64,000 nucleotides of DNA, from contig NZ_AKXQ01000012.1 of assembly GCF_000276805.1 (NCBI RefSeq), positions 62,001-126,000 on the forward strand. Direction: 5' to 3'. Origin of the DNA: Moritella dasanensis ArB 0140 (GTDB lineage Bacteria > Pseudomonadota > Gammaproteobacteria > Enterobacterales > Moritellaceae). The notes beneath the pieces were generated by a model. The model saw only the letters and a program-made list of their open reading frames with translations. It was not told the origin of the DNA and made no database searches. Below are positions 9,141 to 18,610 of the stretch, piece by piece; the stretch's first letter is position 1; every line of letters starts with the position of its first letter. Position numbers and translations under genes: made by a program.

Positions 9141-10022
9141 ATGAGATTGAAGACAACATTAGATCAATGGCTGACCTTATTTGAGGTTGATAAGGCTGGT
9201 AGCATTCAAGCTGCAGCGATAGTGCTAAATAAAAGCCATACAACCTTGATCTATGCGATTAAAAAGCTTGAAGATCAACTTGGCGTATCACTTGTTAAAA
9301 TTAAGGGGCGACGCGCAGTGCTTACTGATGATGGTAAGTCGTTATTACGCAGGGCGCAGTCAATGATTGAGCAAGCACAAGCACTAGAGGAAATAAGTAC
9401 TCAACTGACGCAAGGTATGGAATCTGAGATCGTGATAGCCATTGATCATCTATGCGACCGACAATGGTTATATGAACCCTTGGCTACTTTCTTTGCGAAA
9501 AATAGTACGACGTCGATTAAAATAGTAGAAACCTCGTTATCAAAAACCACAGCTATGGTTGAAGAACAACAAGCAGATATCTCTATTGTCAATTTTCCAA
9601 TCACCAACTATCCCTGTGAATCATTTGGCACTGTTTATATGCTGCCTGTCGTTATGAAAGAGCACCCTCTCGCGCATAAGGTTGAACTCTGTATCGAGGA
9701 TTTAACGGTTAACAGACAAATTGTCATTCGTGATTTAGGTGTGGCAGATAATATCGATGTTGGTTGGTTAAAGTCGAGTCAGCGTATCACTGTTGATAAT
9801 TTCGATCACGCTTGGCAAGCGGTTCAGCAAGGTTTGGGTTACTGTCGTTTGCCCAAGCATATTATAGAACATCATAAAGATGACGATATCGTCGTGCTTA
9901 ACGTCGAGTATTCAAATCGTTATCACGTGTCTTTACATCTAACGTTGCCAAAAGGCGCAAAAACCGGACCTGCAGCGAAGGGGTTATATGATTTGTTATT
10001 AACATCGGTAGATGAAAGGTAA
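9141..10022 (+). CDS. LysR-family transcriptional regulator
   Basis: This is a 293-residue regulator with an N-terminal winged helix-turn-helix (residues about 5-65; DKAGSIQAAAIVLNKSHTTL is the recognition part) and a C-terminal two-lobe effector domain. The open frame begins at 9090, but the ATG at 9141 gives the standard LysR N-terminus (MRLKTTLDQWLTLFEVDKAG) and leaves room for the promoter. It is divergent from the YdhR-type monooxygenase and membrane-protein pair, which are the likely targets. The inducer is unknown. One unusual point is SHTTLIYAIKKLE in place of the more common SQPALSxxI pattern. Confidence 0.88.
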   Translation: MRLKTTLDQWLTLFEVDKAGSIQAAAIVLNKSHTTLIYAIKKLEDQLGVSLVKIKGRRAVLTDDGKSLLRRAQSMIEQAQALEEISTQLTQGMESEIVIAIDHLCDRQWLYEPLATFFAKNSTTSIKIVETSLSKTTAMVEEQQADISIVNFPITNYPCESFGTVYMLPVVMKEHPLAHKVELCIEDLTVNRQIVIRDLGVADNIDVGWLKSSQRITVDNFDHAWQAVQQGLGYCRLPKHIIEHHKDDDIVVLNVEYSNRYHVSLHLTLPKGAKTGPAAKGLYDLLLTSVDER

Positions 10023-10100
10023 GAGGAGGATTGTTGTGGTTTTTTGAATAAAATAATAACGCACGACCATGTTTTTCAACACAGCCGTGAGGTCATAAAC

Positions 10101-12836
10101 CTAATCGGGTAAGTAAGGCTGTGCTTCCTTAATCACGGTCTCAATCGCTTCCTGTAGTTCAAATATCTCAGGTTCGACATCTTCAATTTCGGCCCCCTTG
10201 CGTAATCCGCGTTCAATCTGATCGGCTAAATTCTGAATTGGTAATACCCCACAACAAGCGGCACCACCGTGGAATTTATGAATTATTTTCTTAAACTCTG
10301 AGCGTGACAAGCTGCGTGCGAGTGCTTGCTCAAGGTGTTCGCTAATCTCTGGCAGACTATTGATAAACATTTCTAACATATCTACCGCTAGGTCTTCTTT
10401 ACCCATTGAACGTTGCAAAGTCAGTGGCCAATTTAAAATATGATTCTTCACTGTGGTGTTATCGTGTGATGAGCTGCTCCATTGCTGTAGCGTACGCTTG
10501 AGAATTGTCTCATCAAGGGGTTTGGTGAGGTAATCATCCATCCCTTTACTCAGTAGACGATCGCGTTCACCACTCATCGCCTGTGCCGTGACAGCAATGA
10601 TCGGGGTTGACTGGTTACGCGTACCTGAACGAATCGCTTTACAGGCACTGATACCGTCCATGATGGGCATTTGGATATCCATAAAGATGATATCAAAGTC
10701 CATTTGATTCGCTTTAGCAACCGCTTCCGCACCATTGGTACAGCTTTCGATCGTGGTTACTGAATCGTCCAGCATAGCGCTAATTAATTTCAGGTTAGCT
10801 GGGTTATCATCGACTGCCAAGATAGATAGGTCGACCTTAGCTTTGGGTTTTTCTATCTTTAACTGTGGCACAGGCAGTTCATCTGGTTTATCTAAGTAAG
10901 CCAATGCATTAACCAATTTACGGTGGTTACACGGTTTAGTCAGGCAATGTCTTGCCCCCACTCGAATGATTTCTTCTTGTAAGCAAGGATCTGACGAGTT
11001 AATGAGTACGATGACCGCGGCATTAAGGTCATGGCATTGACTCATCTTGTCATACATAGGCGTTAACTTGCTTTCATCATTCTGCGCAATCACAACACAG
11101 TAGTACGGTTGATTAATATAGTGCTGCCATTCAGCATCATTAGCACAATGTAATACGTCCAGTTCCCAACTATTCAGCAGCGATATTAACGAGCGTGCTG
11201 AGTAGTTATCTACTTCATACAATAAGACCTGTTTACCTTTAAAATCATTTACCGGTAACGGCTCTGATAATGAGTTTGAGGTGACATGGAATTTGAGTGA
11301 GAATTTAAAGTTAGAGCCTTGGCCTAAGTCAGAATCAAGCGAGACTTCACCGCCCATAAATTCAACTAAGCGTTGAGTAATAACCAGTCCTAAACCGGTG
11401 CCGCCATAACGACGCGAAATACTGGTGTCAGCTTGATTAAAGGCTTGAAATAGTTGTGCTTGTTGCTGTTCTGAAATACCGATGCCGGTATCGCGGATAT
11501 TGGTTTGAATGGTGACGCTATTACCAGTCCATTCCAGTAATTCGATATGGATATCAATATTACCGTTTTCAGTAAATTTGATCGCATTACCCAATAAATT
11601 GGTGATCACTTGTTGGAAACGGAATGGATCACCAATAATACCATCAGGTACATTCTTATCTACGTGTAATGATAATTCGAGGCCTTTATCGTGTACGGTT
11701 GGCGCTAGCAGTATTGCCGCTTCTTCAATGGTGTCACGTAGATTAAAGGGTATCTGTTCTAATGTCAGTTTACCGGCTTCAAGCTTAGAGAAATCGAGAA
11801 TATCATTAATAATATTGAGTAAGTTCTTGGCTGACTTTTCAATGGTCTGCAAGTAATCGGTTTGGTTTGGGCTCAGCGATGTTTTTAACAACTGGCGAGA
11901 GAAACCAATCACGCCATTCAGTGGCGTTCTTAACTCATGACTCATGTTAGCCAAGAATTCAGATTTAACCCGTGCAGCGGCTTGGGCCCGTTTTTTAGCC
12001 ATATCCAATTCAATATTTTGGATCTCAATCTGCTCTAAGGTTTCCCGTAAATCTGATGTAGCTTGATCAATATTCTGCTGCATTTCCTCATGGTAAGCAG
12101 ATAGCGATTTGGCCATTGAGTTAATACCATTTTTGAGTAAGGCTAACTCACCGGTGTGATCGCCGGTGACTCGGGCATCGAGTCGACCCTCCCTGATCCG
12201 GTCGACAACCTTGACCATGTCGGTAATGGGTTGGGTGACGTTTTTAACGAGTCGCCAGGAGAAGATAAGCGCGGTAAAGAAACCCAGTAACACAATAAAT
12301 ACCGAGACCGTGGTATCACGGTATTGCAGTAATATGGCTTTGTCACGAATCAACTGAATAGATAAATAACCAAGGATCTGTTCTGGGTTTTCTAAACTTA
12401 GCGGGAAGTTGTCATTGTCAATCTCGGCAATAATCGGCGAGCGTAATATGATGAAATCATCCAGTACTTCGACTTGCGTCGTTTCCGGTAATTTACTGTT
12501 GTCGGGATTCTTGAGAACAGAAAAGTTACGGTGATAATTACTGGTGACAAACAGCTTATTATTGGTATCAAAAATGGCGATACTTTTAATCGTGGGGGCA
12601 AACTTACGATGGGTTAAACCGAGCAGTTTTTTCAATGATTCACGGCTGTTTTGCAACATGCCGTACTCACTCGCAATCGCCAGTGGTTCAATAATATTCA
12701 CACCTTGCTCGATAAGCACCGTTTCTAATTGTTGATAACGGTTAAAGGTGAAATAGCTGGCTAATAATGTTCCGATCAAAACAGTCGGTAAAATCGTCAG
12801 CGACATTACTTTGGCACGAAGCCCGTATTTAGTCAT
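10101..12836 (-). CDS. barA: Hybrid sensor histidine kinase BarA
   Basis: BarA phosphorylates the response regulator UvrY, which drives CsrB/C RNAs and so the carbon-storage switch. The 911-residue protein shows, in order: membrane helix (about 8-28), periplasmic sensor, second membrane helix (about 175-195), HAMP, kinase core with His300 in [16 protein letters not shown], ATPase boxes ([23 protein letters not shown]), a degenerate receiver-like region, a true receiver with Asp720 in [13 protein letters not shown], and an HPt domain with His856 in HKFHGG. It is divergent from rlmD, exactly as in E. coli, which supports the barA name. A single sensor-regulator gene with this domain order is the family norm. 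Confidence 0.93.
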   Translation of the reverse strand: MTKYGLRAKVMSLTILPTVLIGTLLASYFTFNRYQQLETVLIEQGVNIIEPLAIASEYGMLQNSRESLKKLLGLTHRKFAPTIKSIAIFDTNNKLFVTSNYHRNFSVLKNPDNSKLPETTQVEVLDDFIILRSPIIAEIDNDNFPLSLENPEQILGYLSIQLIRDKAILLQYRDTTVSVFIVLLGFFTALIFSWRLVKNVTQPITDMVKVVDRIREGRLDARVTGDHTGELALLKNGINSMAKSLSAYHEEMQQNIDQATSDLRETLEQIEIQNIELDMAKKRAQAAARVKSEFLANMSHELRTPLNGVIGFSRQLLKTSLSPNQTDYLQTIEKSAKNLLNIINDILDFSKLEAGKLTLEQIPFNLRDTIEEAAILLAPTVHDKGLELSLHVDKNVPDGIIGDPFRFQQVITNLLGNAIKFTENGNIDIHIELLEWTGNSVTIQTNIRDTGIGISEQQQAQLFQAFNQADTSISRRYGGTGLGLVITQRLVEFMGGEVSLDSDLGQGSNFKFSLKFHVTSNSLSEPLPVNDFKGKQVLLYEVDNYSARSLISLLNSWELDVLHCANDAEWQHYINQPYYCVVIAQNDESKLTPMYDKMSQCHDLNAAVIVLINSSDPCLQEEIIRVGARHCLTKPCNHRKLVNALAYLDKPDELPVPQLKIEKPKAKVDLSILAVDDNPANLKLISAMLDDSVTTIESCTNGAEAVAKANQMDFDIIFMDIQMPIMDGISACKAIRSGTRNQSTPIIAVTAQAMSGERDRLLSKGMDDYLTKPLDETILKRTLQQWSSSSHDNTTVKNHILNWPLTLQRSMGKEDLAVDMLEMFINSLPEISEHLEQALARSLSRSEFKKIIHKFHGGAACCGVLPIQNLADQIERGLRKGAEIEDVEPEIFELQEAIETVIKEAQPYLPD

Positions 12837-12954
12837 AAAGTCATCTTATTGGTGTCGGGTTTAATGCCATCTACGAAGTTATTTAAAGTATAAAGCGGGA
12901 AAGCAGGTTAGAATAATACCCTAATGATGACATAGGCAATAGTTGTATATCAAT

Positions 12955-14289
12955 ATGGCGCAAATTTATAAAGCAAAAAAAGTACAGAAATCTCCGAGTA
13001 AAGCGGTCGAGATCACTATTGAGAAGCTAGATCACCAAGGTTTAGGTTTGGGTCGTCTTGATGGCAAAGCGGTATTCGTTGCTGGTGGACTACCAGGTGA
13101 GCGAGTATCAGTAAATATTATTGAACAAAAGAAGCAATATGCTAAAGCGACATTAAGAAAAGTATTGTCCCCATCTGCGCAAAGAATTGAACCAGCTTGT
13201 CCGCATTATGCAACGTGCGGTGGCTGTAGTTTACAAACACTCGATAGTCATGATCAGGCTGATTATAAACAAACAGCCCTGTTTAGTTTATTAAAGAACT
13301 TCAGTAAGCATGATGATATTGAATTTGCAGGTCCGATTTTATCCCAACCATGGGAATATCGCCGTACTGCCCGTTTAAGTGTGATGTTTGATCGTAAAGC
13401 CAAGCAATTGGTATTTGGCTTCCGTGAACGTAACAGTAAATCACTCGTTGCGATTGAGCAGTGTCCGGTATTAGTCCCTGCTTTGTCTGCATTGATCCAA
13501 CCACTGCGTAAATTACTTGCTACGCTTACAGTACGTCGTGATTTAGGTCATATCGAGTTGTTCGCGGTTGATTCTGGCATTATTTGTTTGCTGCGTATCT
13601 TGAAACCGTTAAATGATAAAGACCAAGGTTTACTGCAAGCTTTTGCCAGTGAACAGCAATTGAGTATTTATCTGCAACCTGAGACGGATTTAGTGGTTAA
13701 ATTAACCCCTGATACGCCTGCTGCATGGTATCAATTGGCCGATGGTGAATTTAAGTTAAGCTTTACTCCGGGCAACTTTATTCAAGTTAACCCTGTGGTT
13801 AATAACCAAATGGTAGCGCAAGCACTCGATTGGCTTGATTTAAACCCTGAAGACAAAGTGTTAGATCTGTTCTGCGGTGGTGGTAACTTTAGTTTACCGG
13901 TTGCGCGTTTATGTCATTCTGTTGTCGGTGTCGAAGGTATTGATGAGATGGTGCGTCAAGCACAAGTCAATGCGATCGCCAACAACGTCGATAATGCACA
14001 ATTCTTTAAAGCGGACTTATCGGCTGATTTTTCTAAATTAGCCTGGGCAAGAAACAGTTTCGATAAAGTATTATTAGATCCTGCCCGTGCAGGTGCTGCT
14101 GAAACAGTGCAATATTTACATAAACTAAAAGCGCAAAAAATTGTCTATGTATCTTGCAATCCAGCAACATTAGCGCGAGACTCGAAGTTGTTGATGGCAA
14201 AGCATTATAAATTAACACGCCTTGGTATGATTGATATGTTCCCACAAACGGGACATGTTGAGTCAATGGCGTTATTTGAACGCGTTTAG
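12955..14289 (+). CDS. rlmD: 23S rRNA (uracil-1939-C5)-methyltransferase
   Basis: RlmD/RumA methylates U1939 of 23S rRNA using S-adenosylmethionine. The 444-residue protein has an N-terminal TRAM domain, an iron-sulfur cysteine set (C-x5-C-x2-C in CPHYATCGGCS with a later C in QCPVL), the SAM motif LDLFCGGGNFS and the catalytic-cysteine motif VYVSCNPATLARD. An upstream in-frame TTG at 12943 is rejected in favour of the ATG at 12955. It lies directly upstream of relA and divergent from barA, as in E. coli. Confidence 0.95.
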   Translation: MAQIYKAKKVQKSPSKAVEITIEKLDHQGLGLGRLDGKAVFVAGGLPGERVSVNIIEQKKQYAKATLRKVLSPSAQRIEPACPHYATCGGCSLQTLDSHDQADYKQTALFSLLKNFSKHDDIEFAGPILSQPWEYRRTARLSVMFDRKAKQLVFGFRERNSKSLVAIEQCPVLVPALSALIQPLRKLLATLTVRRDLGHIELFAVDSGIICLLRILKPLNDKDQGLLQAFASEQQLSIYLQPETDLVVKLTPDTPAAWYQLADGEFKLSFTPGNFIQVNPVVNNQMVAQALDWLDLNPEDKVLDLFCGGGNFSLPVARLCHSVVGVEGIDEMVRQAQVNAIANNVDNAQFFKADLSADFSKLAWARNSFDKVLLDPARAGAAETVQYLHKLKAQKIVYVSCNPATLARDSKLLMAKHYKLTRLGMIDMFPQTGHVESMALFERV

Positions 14290-14334
14290 ATATAAACGTG
14301 TGTATTTTTGTTTAATCTTGTTAGGAATTAAGAC

Positions 14335-16581
14335 ATGGTTGCGGTACGTGATTCTCATTTGACCAATCCGGAAGACTTTGATGCGAAGACTTGGACGTCT
14401 TCGTTAGCACTCACCTCGACAGAGCAAGATGAATTATTTGAGTTATATTCTCAATTAGCATTAAAAGAAGCAGCTGAATCCCCCGAGGATGAAGCTGATT
14501 TCCGTTTCCCGTTGCTTGCTTACGGGGTGGAAATGATCGAAATATTAATGACGATGGATATGGACATGGAGACCTTAAAGGTCGCTTTGTTGTATCCATT
14601 TTTTAATGCCAAATTATATGATAATGAGCAAATTGAAAGCTTATTTGGTAGTAAGTTATTACCGCTGTTAGTGGCAGTTGTCGAAATGGATGCGATCCGC
14701 ACCCTACAAGCAAAGTCTCAAAAACCGTCCGAAACGCAAGTCGATAATTTACGCCGTATGTTAATGGCGATTGTTGATGATGTGCGAGCGATTGTGATCA
14801 AGCTAGCAGAACGTATTTGTCATCTTCGTCAGGTTAAAAATGCCTCTGAAGAAGAACGTGTACTAGCGGCAAAAGAAATTGCGGATATCTACTCACCATT
14901 AGCCAACCGTTTAGGGATTGGCCAGTTAAAATGGGAGTTAGAAGATCTTTCATTCCGCTATTCTCACCCTGATACTTATAAGCAAATTGCCAAGCTGTTA
15001 CTTGAACGTCGTATCGACCGTGAAGAATTTATCGACAGCTTTGTATCACAAGTAAAAACCGGTGTTGAAGCTGCGGGTGGTCGTGTTGAAGTATATGGCC
15101 GTCCTAAGCATATCTACAGCATCTGGAAAAAGATGCAGAAGAAGAACTTGGACTTCACTGGCCTTTATGACGTACGTGCCGTGCGTGTGATTGCCGCAGA
15201 ATTGCAAGATTGCTATGCGGCATTAGGTGTTATCCATAATTTATTCCGTCCTATTCCTAGTGAGTTTGATGATTATGTGGCGAATCCAAAAGCCAATGGT
15301 TATCAGTCAATCCATACGGTTGTTGCTGTGGGCGACGAGAACAAAGCGGTCGAAGTTCAGATCCGTACCAAACAAATGCATGATGATGCCGAGCTAGGTG
15401 TTGCTGCGCATTGGCGCTACAAAGAAGGCGCAGATACGACCAAGAAAGGCAGCTACGAAGAGAAAATTGCTTGGTTACGTAAGTTACTGGCATGGCAAGA
15501 TGACATGGCTGAAAGCGGCAGCTTAGTTGATGAGCTGCGCAGTCAGGTATTTGATGATCGTGTGTATGTGTTTACCCCAAAAGGTGATGTGGTTGATATG
15601 CCACAAGGCTCTACACCGTTAGATTTTGCCTATTATGTGCATAGCATGGTGGGTCATCGCTGTATTGGTGCCAAGATCAGTGGTCGTATTGTACCGTTTA
15701 CTTACGAGCTACAAACTGGCGATCAAATTGACATCATCACGCAGAAGAATCCTAACCCCAGTCGCGATTGGTTATTACCAAACTTAGGGTATGTAAAATC
15801 AGCGCGTGCGCGCGCTAAGATTAATACGTACTTTAAACGTATGGACCGCGATAAGAATGTTGTCTCGGGTAAAGAGATGTTAGAAGGCGAGTTACACAAA
15901 CTTGGCCTGCAGTTGTCTGATGCTAGCTGTGCGTTTGAACGTTTTAACTCCAACACTTTAGAAGATTTATTAGCGCAGGTGGGTAGTGGTGATGCACGTC
16001 TTAACCAAGTTATTAATCACATTAAAGTGTTGTTGTTACAACCGAGCGCCGAGGAAGAAGATAAACTGGCGTTAGAGTTGGTTGATCAGCAAGTATTAAA
16101 ATCACAAAATCAACCGAAAAAGAAACGCAGCAAAGATCATATTGTGGTCGAAGGCATGGGTAATTTGATGACCCATATTGCCAATTGTTGTCAGCCGATT
16201 CCGGGTGATGAAATTGTTGGTTATATCACCCAGGGCCGTGGTATCTCGATCCACCGTAATGGTTGTTTGCAGTACGCTGATTTAAGCAGTCGCCAGCCAG
16301 AACGTATTATTGATGCGGTTTGGGGCGGTGACTTTAGCGGTGGTTACGGTGTTACGCTGGTGGTACACGCCAGTGATCGCAGTGGCTTGCTACGTGACTT
16401 AACCACTATTTTTGCTAACGACCGCATTCATGTTGTTGGTATGAACACCCGCACTGATGCCAAGCTGCAAACGGCAACACTGGAAATCAATATCGAGCTA
16501 TTTAATATTGATACCCTTAGTCATCTGACCAACCGTATGAGTCAGGTGAAAGGGGTTATTTACGCTAAACGCTTAAAATAA
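14335..16581 (+). CDS. relA: GTP pyrophosphokinase (stringent response synthetase)
   Basis: RelA makes (p)ppGpp on ribosomes carrying uncharged tRNA. The 748-residue protein has an N-terminal HD-like region lacking the HDxxED hydrolase residues, so it should be synthetase-only, as in E. coli RelA. Next come the synthetase domain (YDVRAVRV, EFDDYVANPKANGYQSIHT), a TGS domain (VYVFTPKGDVVDMPQGST), a zinc-finger/conserved-cysteine region with IANCCQPIPGD, and a C-terminal ACT domain. It starts 45 bp after rlmD and ends before a strong hairpin. Confidence 0.97.
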   Translation: MVAVRDSHLTNPEDFDAKTWTSSLALTSTEQDELFELYSQLALKEAAESPEDEADFRFPLLAYGVEMIEILMTMDMDMETLKVALLYPFFNAKLYDNEQIESLFGSKLLPLLVAVVEMDAIRTLQAKSQKPSETQVDNLRRMLMAIVDDVRAIVIKLAERICHLRQVKNASEEERVLAAKEIADIYSPLANRLGIGQLKWELEDLSFRYSHPDTYKQIAKLLLERRIDREEFIDSFVSQVKTGVEAAGGRVEVYGRPKHIYSIWKKMQKKNLDFTGLYDVRAVRVIAAELQDCYAALGVIHNLFRPIPSEFDDYVANPKANGYQSIHTVVAVGDENKAVEVQIRTKQMHDDAELGVAAHWRYKEGADTTKKGSYEEKIAWLRKLLAWQDDMAESGSLVDELRSQVFDDRVYVFTPKGDVVDMPQGSTPLDFAYYVHSMVGHRCIGAKISGRIVPFTYELQTGDQIDIITQKNPNPSRDWLLPNLGYVKSARARAKINTYFKRMDRDKNVVSGKEMLEGELHKLGLQLSDASCAFERFNSNTLEDLLAQVGSGDARLNQVINHIKVLLLQPSAEEEDKLALELVDQQVLKSQNQPKKKRSKDHIVVEGMGNLMTHIANCCQPIPGDEIVGYITQGRGISIHRNGCLQYADLSSRQPERIIDAVWGGDFSGGYGVTLVVHASDRSGLLRDLTTIFANDRIHVVGMNTRTDAKLQTATLEINIELFNIDTLSHLTNRMSQVKGVIYAKRLK

Positions 16582-16619
16582 AAAGTAATCTGGACGCACT
16601 ACAATCTGGATACCCTAAT

Positions 16620-16668
16620 AGGGAGGGTGAATACAAATATTGATTGTATTCACCCTCCCTTAATTTTA
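16620..16668 (+). terminator. Strong hairpin terminator after relA
   Basis: A perfect 17-bp inverted repeat, with arms at 16620-16636 and 16644-16660 and a 7-base loop, lies 38 bp after the relA stop. The arms begin AGGGAGGGTG and end CACCCTCCCT. The T-tract after it is interrupted (TTAATTTTA), so termination may be partial or Rho-assisted. Confidence 0.8.
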
Positions 16669-16713
16669 TCTAAAACACAGCTGTAAATGGATTTTATTTG
16701 TTAAGGAAGGCCA

Positions 16714-18270
16714 ATGATCTATCACTCAATTTCTAATTTACACAAACGTGTGGCACTCCTCGCAGCCTCTCTGTTTCTACTTTCAGCTTGTAGTAGCAAG
16801 CCTATTCAATTTCCTGAATCGCAAACAAATTATTGCGCTGATATCACGCGTAACAATGGCCCAATGCTGGGTGAATATCTTAAACCGGTTGAGAATAAAA
16901 TGGTTGCTCAGACCGGAGTATACGTACTAGAGCAAGGCATAGAGGCTATGTTGTCTCGAGCTTGGTTAACGGAACGTGCTGAAAAAACAATTGATGTACA
17001 ATATTTTATTTTTTCTACTGATAATATTGGTTTGATTGCCGCGGATTACTTGGTCAGAGCTGCTGAGCGTGGCATTAAAGTGCGGGTTCTCGTTGATGAT
17101 ATTATGGTTGAAGCCAATGGCGAAGATTTATTAACCTTGGCTAAGCATGAAAACATATCAATAAAAATTTATAATCCGATGCTTAATATTGGTAAGAACT
17201 TCTTTGATAAAGCGATTAATTTAACGACTAACTTCCATCAGCTAAATCAGCGTATGCACAATAAAACCTTTACGGTTGATGGACAAGTCTCTATCACTGG
17301 TGGACGTAATGTTGCTGATGAGTATTTTGGCTACGACCACGAATATAACTTCCGTGATCGTGATGTATTACTCGTTGGCGGCGTTGCTAATGATATTCAA
17401 ATGTCATTTGATCATTTTTGGAAAGATGAATTAAGCGTCGATGTACAAGCGTTAATTAAGGAAAGTGAGCAATCTTCTGTTCCTCCAAACTTTACCGCTT
17501 TACATGAATATGCCTGTGATCCCAGCAACTTTGTACCCAGTGTCAGAGAAAAAATTAAAAACATACCGTTAGCCATCGAAGAAATACAACAAAAACAAGA
17601 ACTACAATGGTTAACTGATGTGGAATATATCACGGATATACCGGGTAAAAATGACCAAACTGAATTTTTAGGCGGTAGTGGTATTGCAACTGAGCGTTTA
17701 GTGGAATTACTACAAACAGCAACAAAATCGGTGGTGATCCAGACGCCTTATTTGATCACCACAAAACATACCCGTCAGCATTTTAAGCAATTGGTCGATA
17801 AAGGCGTTGAAGTGAAGATCTTGACGAATAGCCTAGCATCAAATGATAATTTAGAGGCATTTAGTGGTTATCAACGAAATAGAAAAAAATTGCTAAAAAC
17901 CGGGGTGGAAATTTATGAATTTAAGCCGGATGCTGAGATCCGTCGTAAGATCATGTCGGAAGTCATGCAAGAACAGCTTGAACAACCGCCTATATTTGGA
18001 TTACATGCCAAAACAATGGTTATCGATGATGACATTGCAGTGATCGGTACTTTTAATCTTGATCCCCGTAGCACTCACCTTAACACTGAAAACTTTGTGA
18101 TTATTCCATCTAAAAAAATGGCTGGCGAAGTGAAAAAAGGCATGCTGGAAGAAATGCAGCCGGAAAATGCGTGGCGAATTAGTCTTGATTGGAATCCTGA
18201 CGGTCAAGTAAGTAAATTTAAGCAACTAGGGGTAAAGCTTAGAAGGCTTGTGCCTAAAAATTTACTTTAA
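16714..18270 (+). CDS. Phospholipase D-family lipoprotein (ClsC/YmdC-like)
   Basis: The protein (518 residues) starts with a lipoprotein signal peptide ending LFLLSAC, so Cys26 should be lipidated and the enzyme anchored in the cell envelope. Two intact HKD motifs are visible: HNKTFTVDG...TGG at about residue 182 and HAKTMVIDD...GTFN at about 431. This is the layout of cardiolipin synthase C and related phosphatidyltransferases, which exchange headgroups between phospholipids. The ribosome-binding site AAGGAAGG is strong. It lies between relA and the HD-GYP gene, away from a ymdB partner, so the exact substrate is unsettled; an envelope phospholipase D is the alternative. Confidence 0.85.
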   Translation: MIYHSISNLHKRVALLAASLFLLSACSSKPIQFPESQTNYCADITRNNGPMLGEYLKPVENKMVAQTGVYVLEQGIEAMLSRAWLTERAEKTIDVQYFIFSTDNIGLIAADYLVRAAERGIKVRVLVDDIMVEANGEDLLTLAKHENISIKIYNPMLNIGKNFFDKAINLTTNFHQLNQRMHNKTFTVDGQVSITGGRNVADEYFGYDHEYNFRDRDVLLVGGVANDIQMSFDHFWKDELSVDVQALIKESEQSSVPPNFTALHEYACDPSNFVPSVREKIKNIPLAIEEIQQKQELQWLTDVEYITDIPGKNDQTEFLGGSGIATERLVELLQTATKSVVIQTPYLITTKHTRQHFKQLVDKGVEVKILTNSLASNDNLEAFSGYQRNRKKLLKTGVEIYEFKPDAEIRRKIMSEVMQEQLEQPPIFGLHAKTMVIDDDIAVIGTFNLDPRSTHLNTENFVIIPSKKMAGEVKKGMLEEMQPENAWRISLDWNPDGQVSKFKQLGVKLRRLVPKNLL

Positions 18271-18610
18271 TTCAAATGTTACCTTCAAGCGACAAACTGA
18301 ACCAATAGGACCGTGTGTCGAGTAAGTGTTTGTATTAATTGTTATTTTAAGTAAGTGTTATGATTATATGGTAAACACTAAAACCAGTGTTAGTTGTATA
18401 GCACTGGTTTTTTCACTCTAATTCTAGTCATGTGAACGTTAACGAAGTGCCGTTGTTACAGTTTTTATTTCTTTAAAATTCAATTGTTTACTTCTGTAAA
18501 TAGAATTGTTGATAGATATAATTTCAACTATATTTAGTTTAGATAAACTATTTTAATAGTTTAATGTATTTTATAACAATATCAGTAATTGTATTTAGGG
18601 ATGAACTACA
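18271..18610. other. 340-bp AT-rich gap between the phospholipase D and HD-GYP genes
   Basis: Apart from the terminator at 18380-18413 I see no gene, RNA or repeat. The last 130 bp are very AT-rich and presumably hold the promoter of the HD-GYP gene. I looked for a c-di-GMP riboswitch, given the downstream gene, and did not find one. Confidence 0.6.
18380..18413 (+). terminator. Rho-independent terminator after the phospholipase D gene
   Basis: AAAACCAGTG at 18380-18389 pairs with CACTGGTTTT at 18402-18411, a 10-bp stem with a 12-base loop, followed by continuing Ts. It has the canonical form. Confidence 0.85.

Noticed and set aside
12943-12954. Start of rlmD at an in-frame TTG.
   Set aside because: The ATG at 12955 is four codons later and gives the normal protein N-terminus.
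14335-16581. RelA as a bifunctional synthetase-hydrolase.
   Set aside because: The HDxxED metal motif is absent in the N-terminal domain, so it fits monofunctional RelA.
18271-18610. A cyclic di-GMP riboswitch before the HD-GYP gene.
   Set aside because: I looked for the conserved GEMM-type core and found only AT-rich sequence and the terminator of the gene before.
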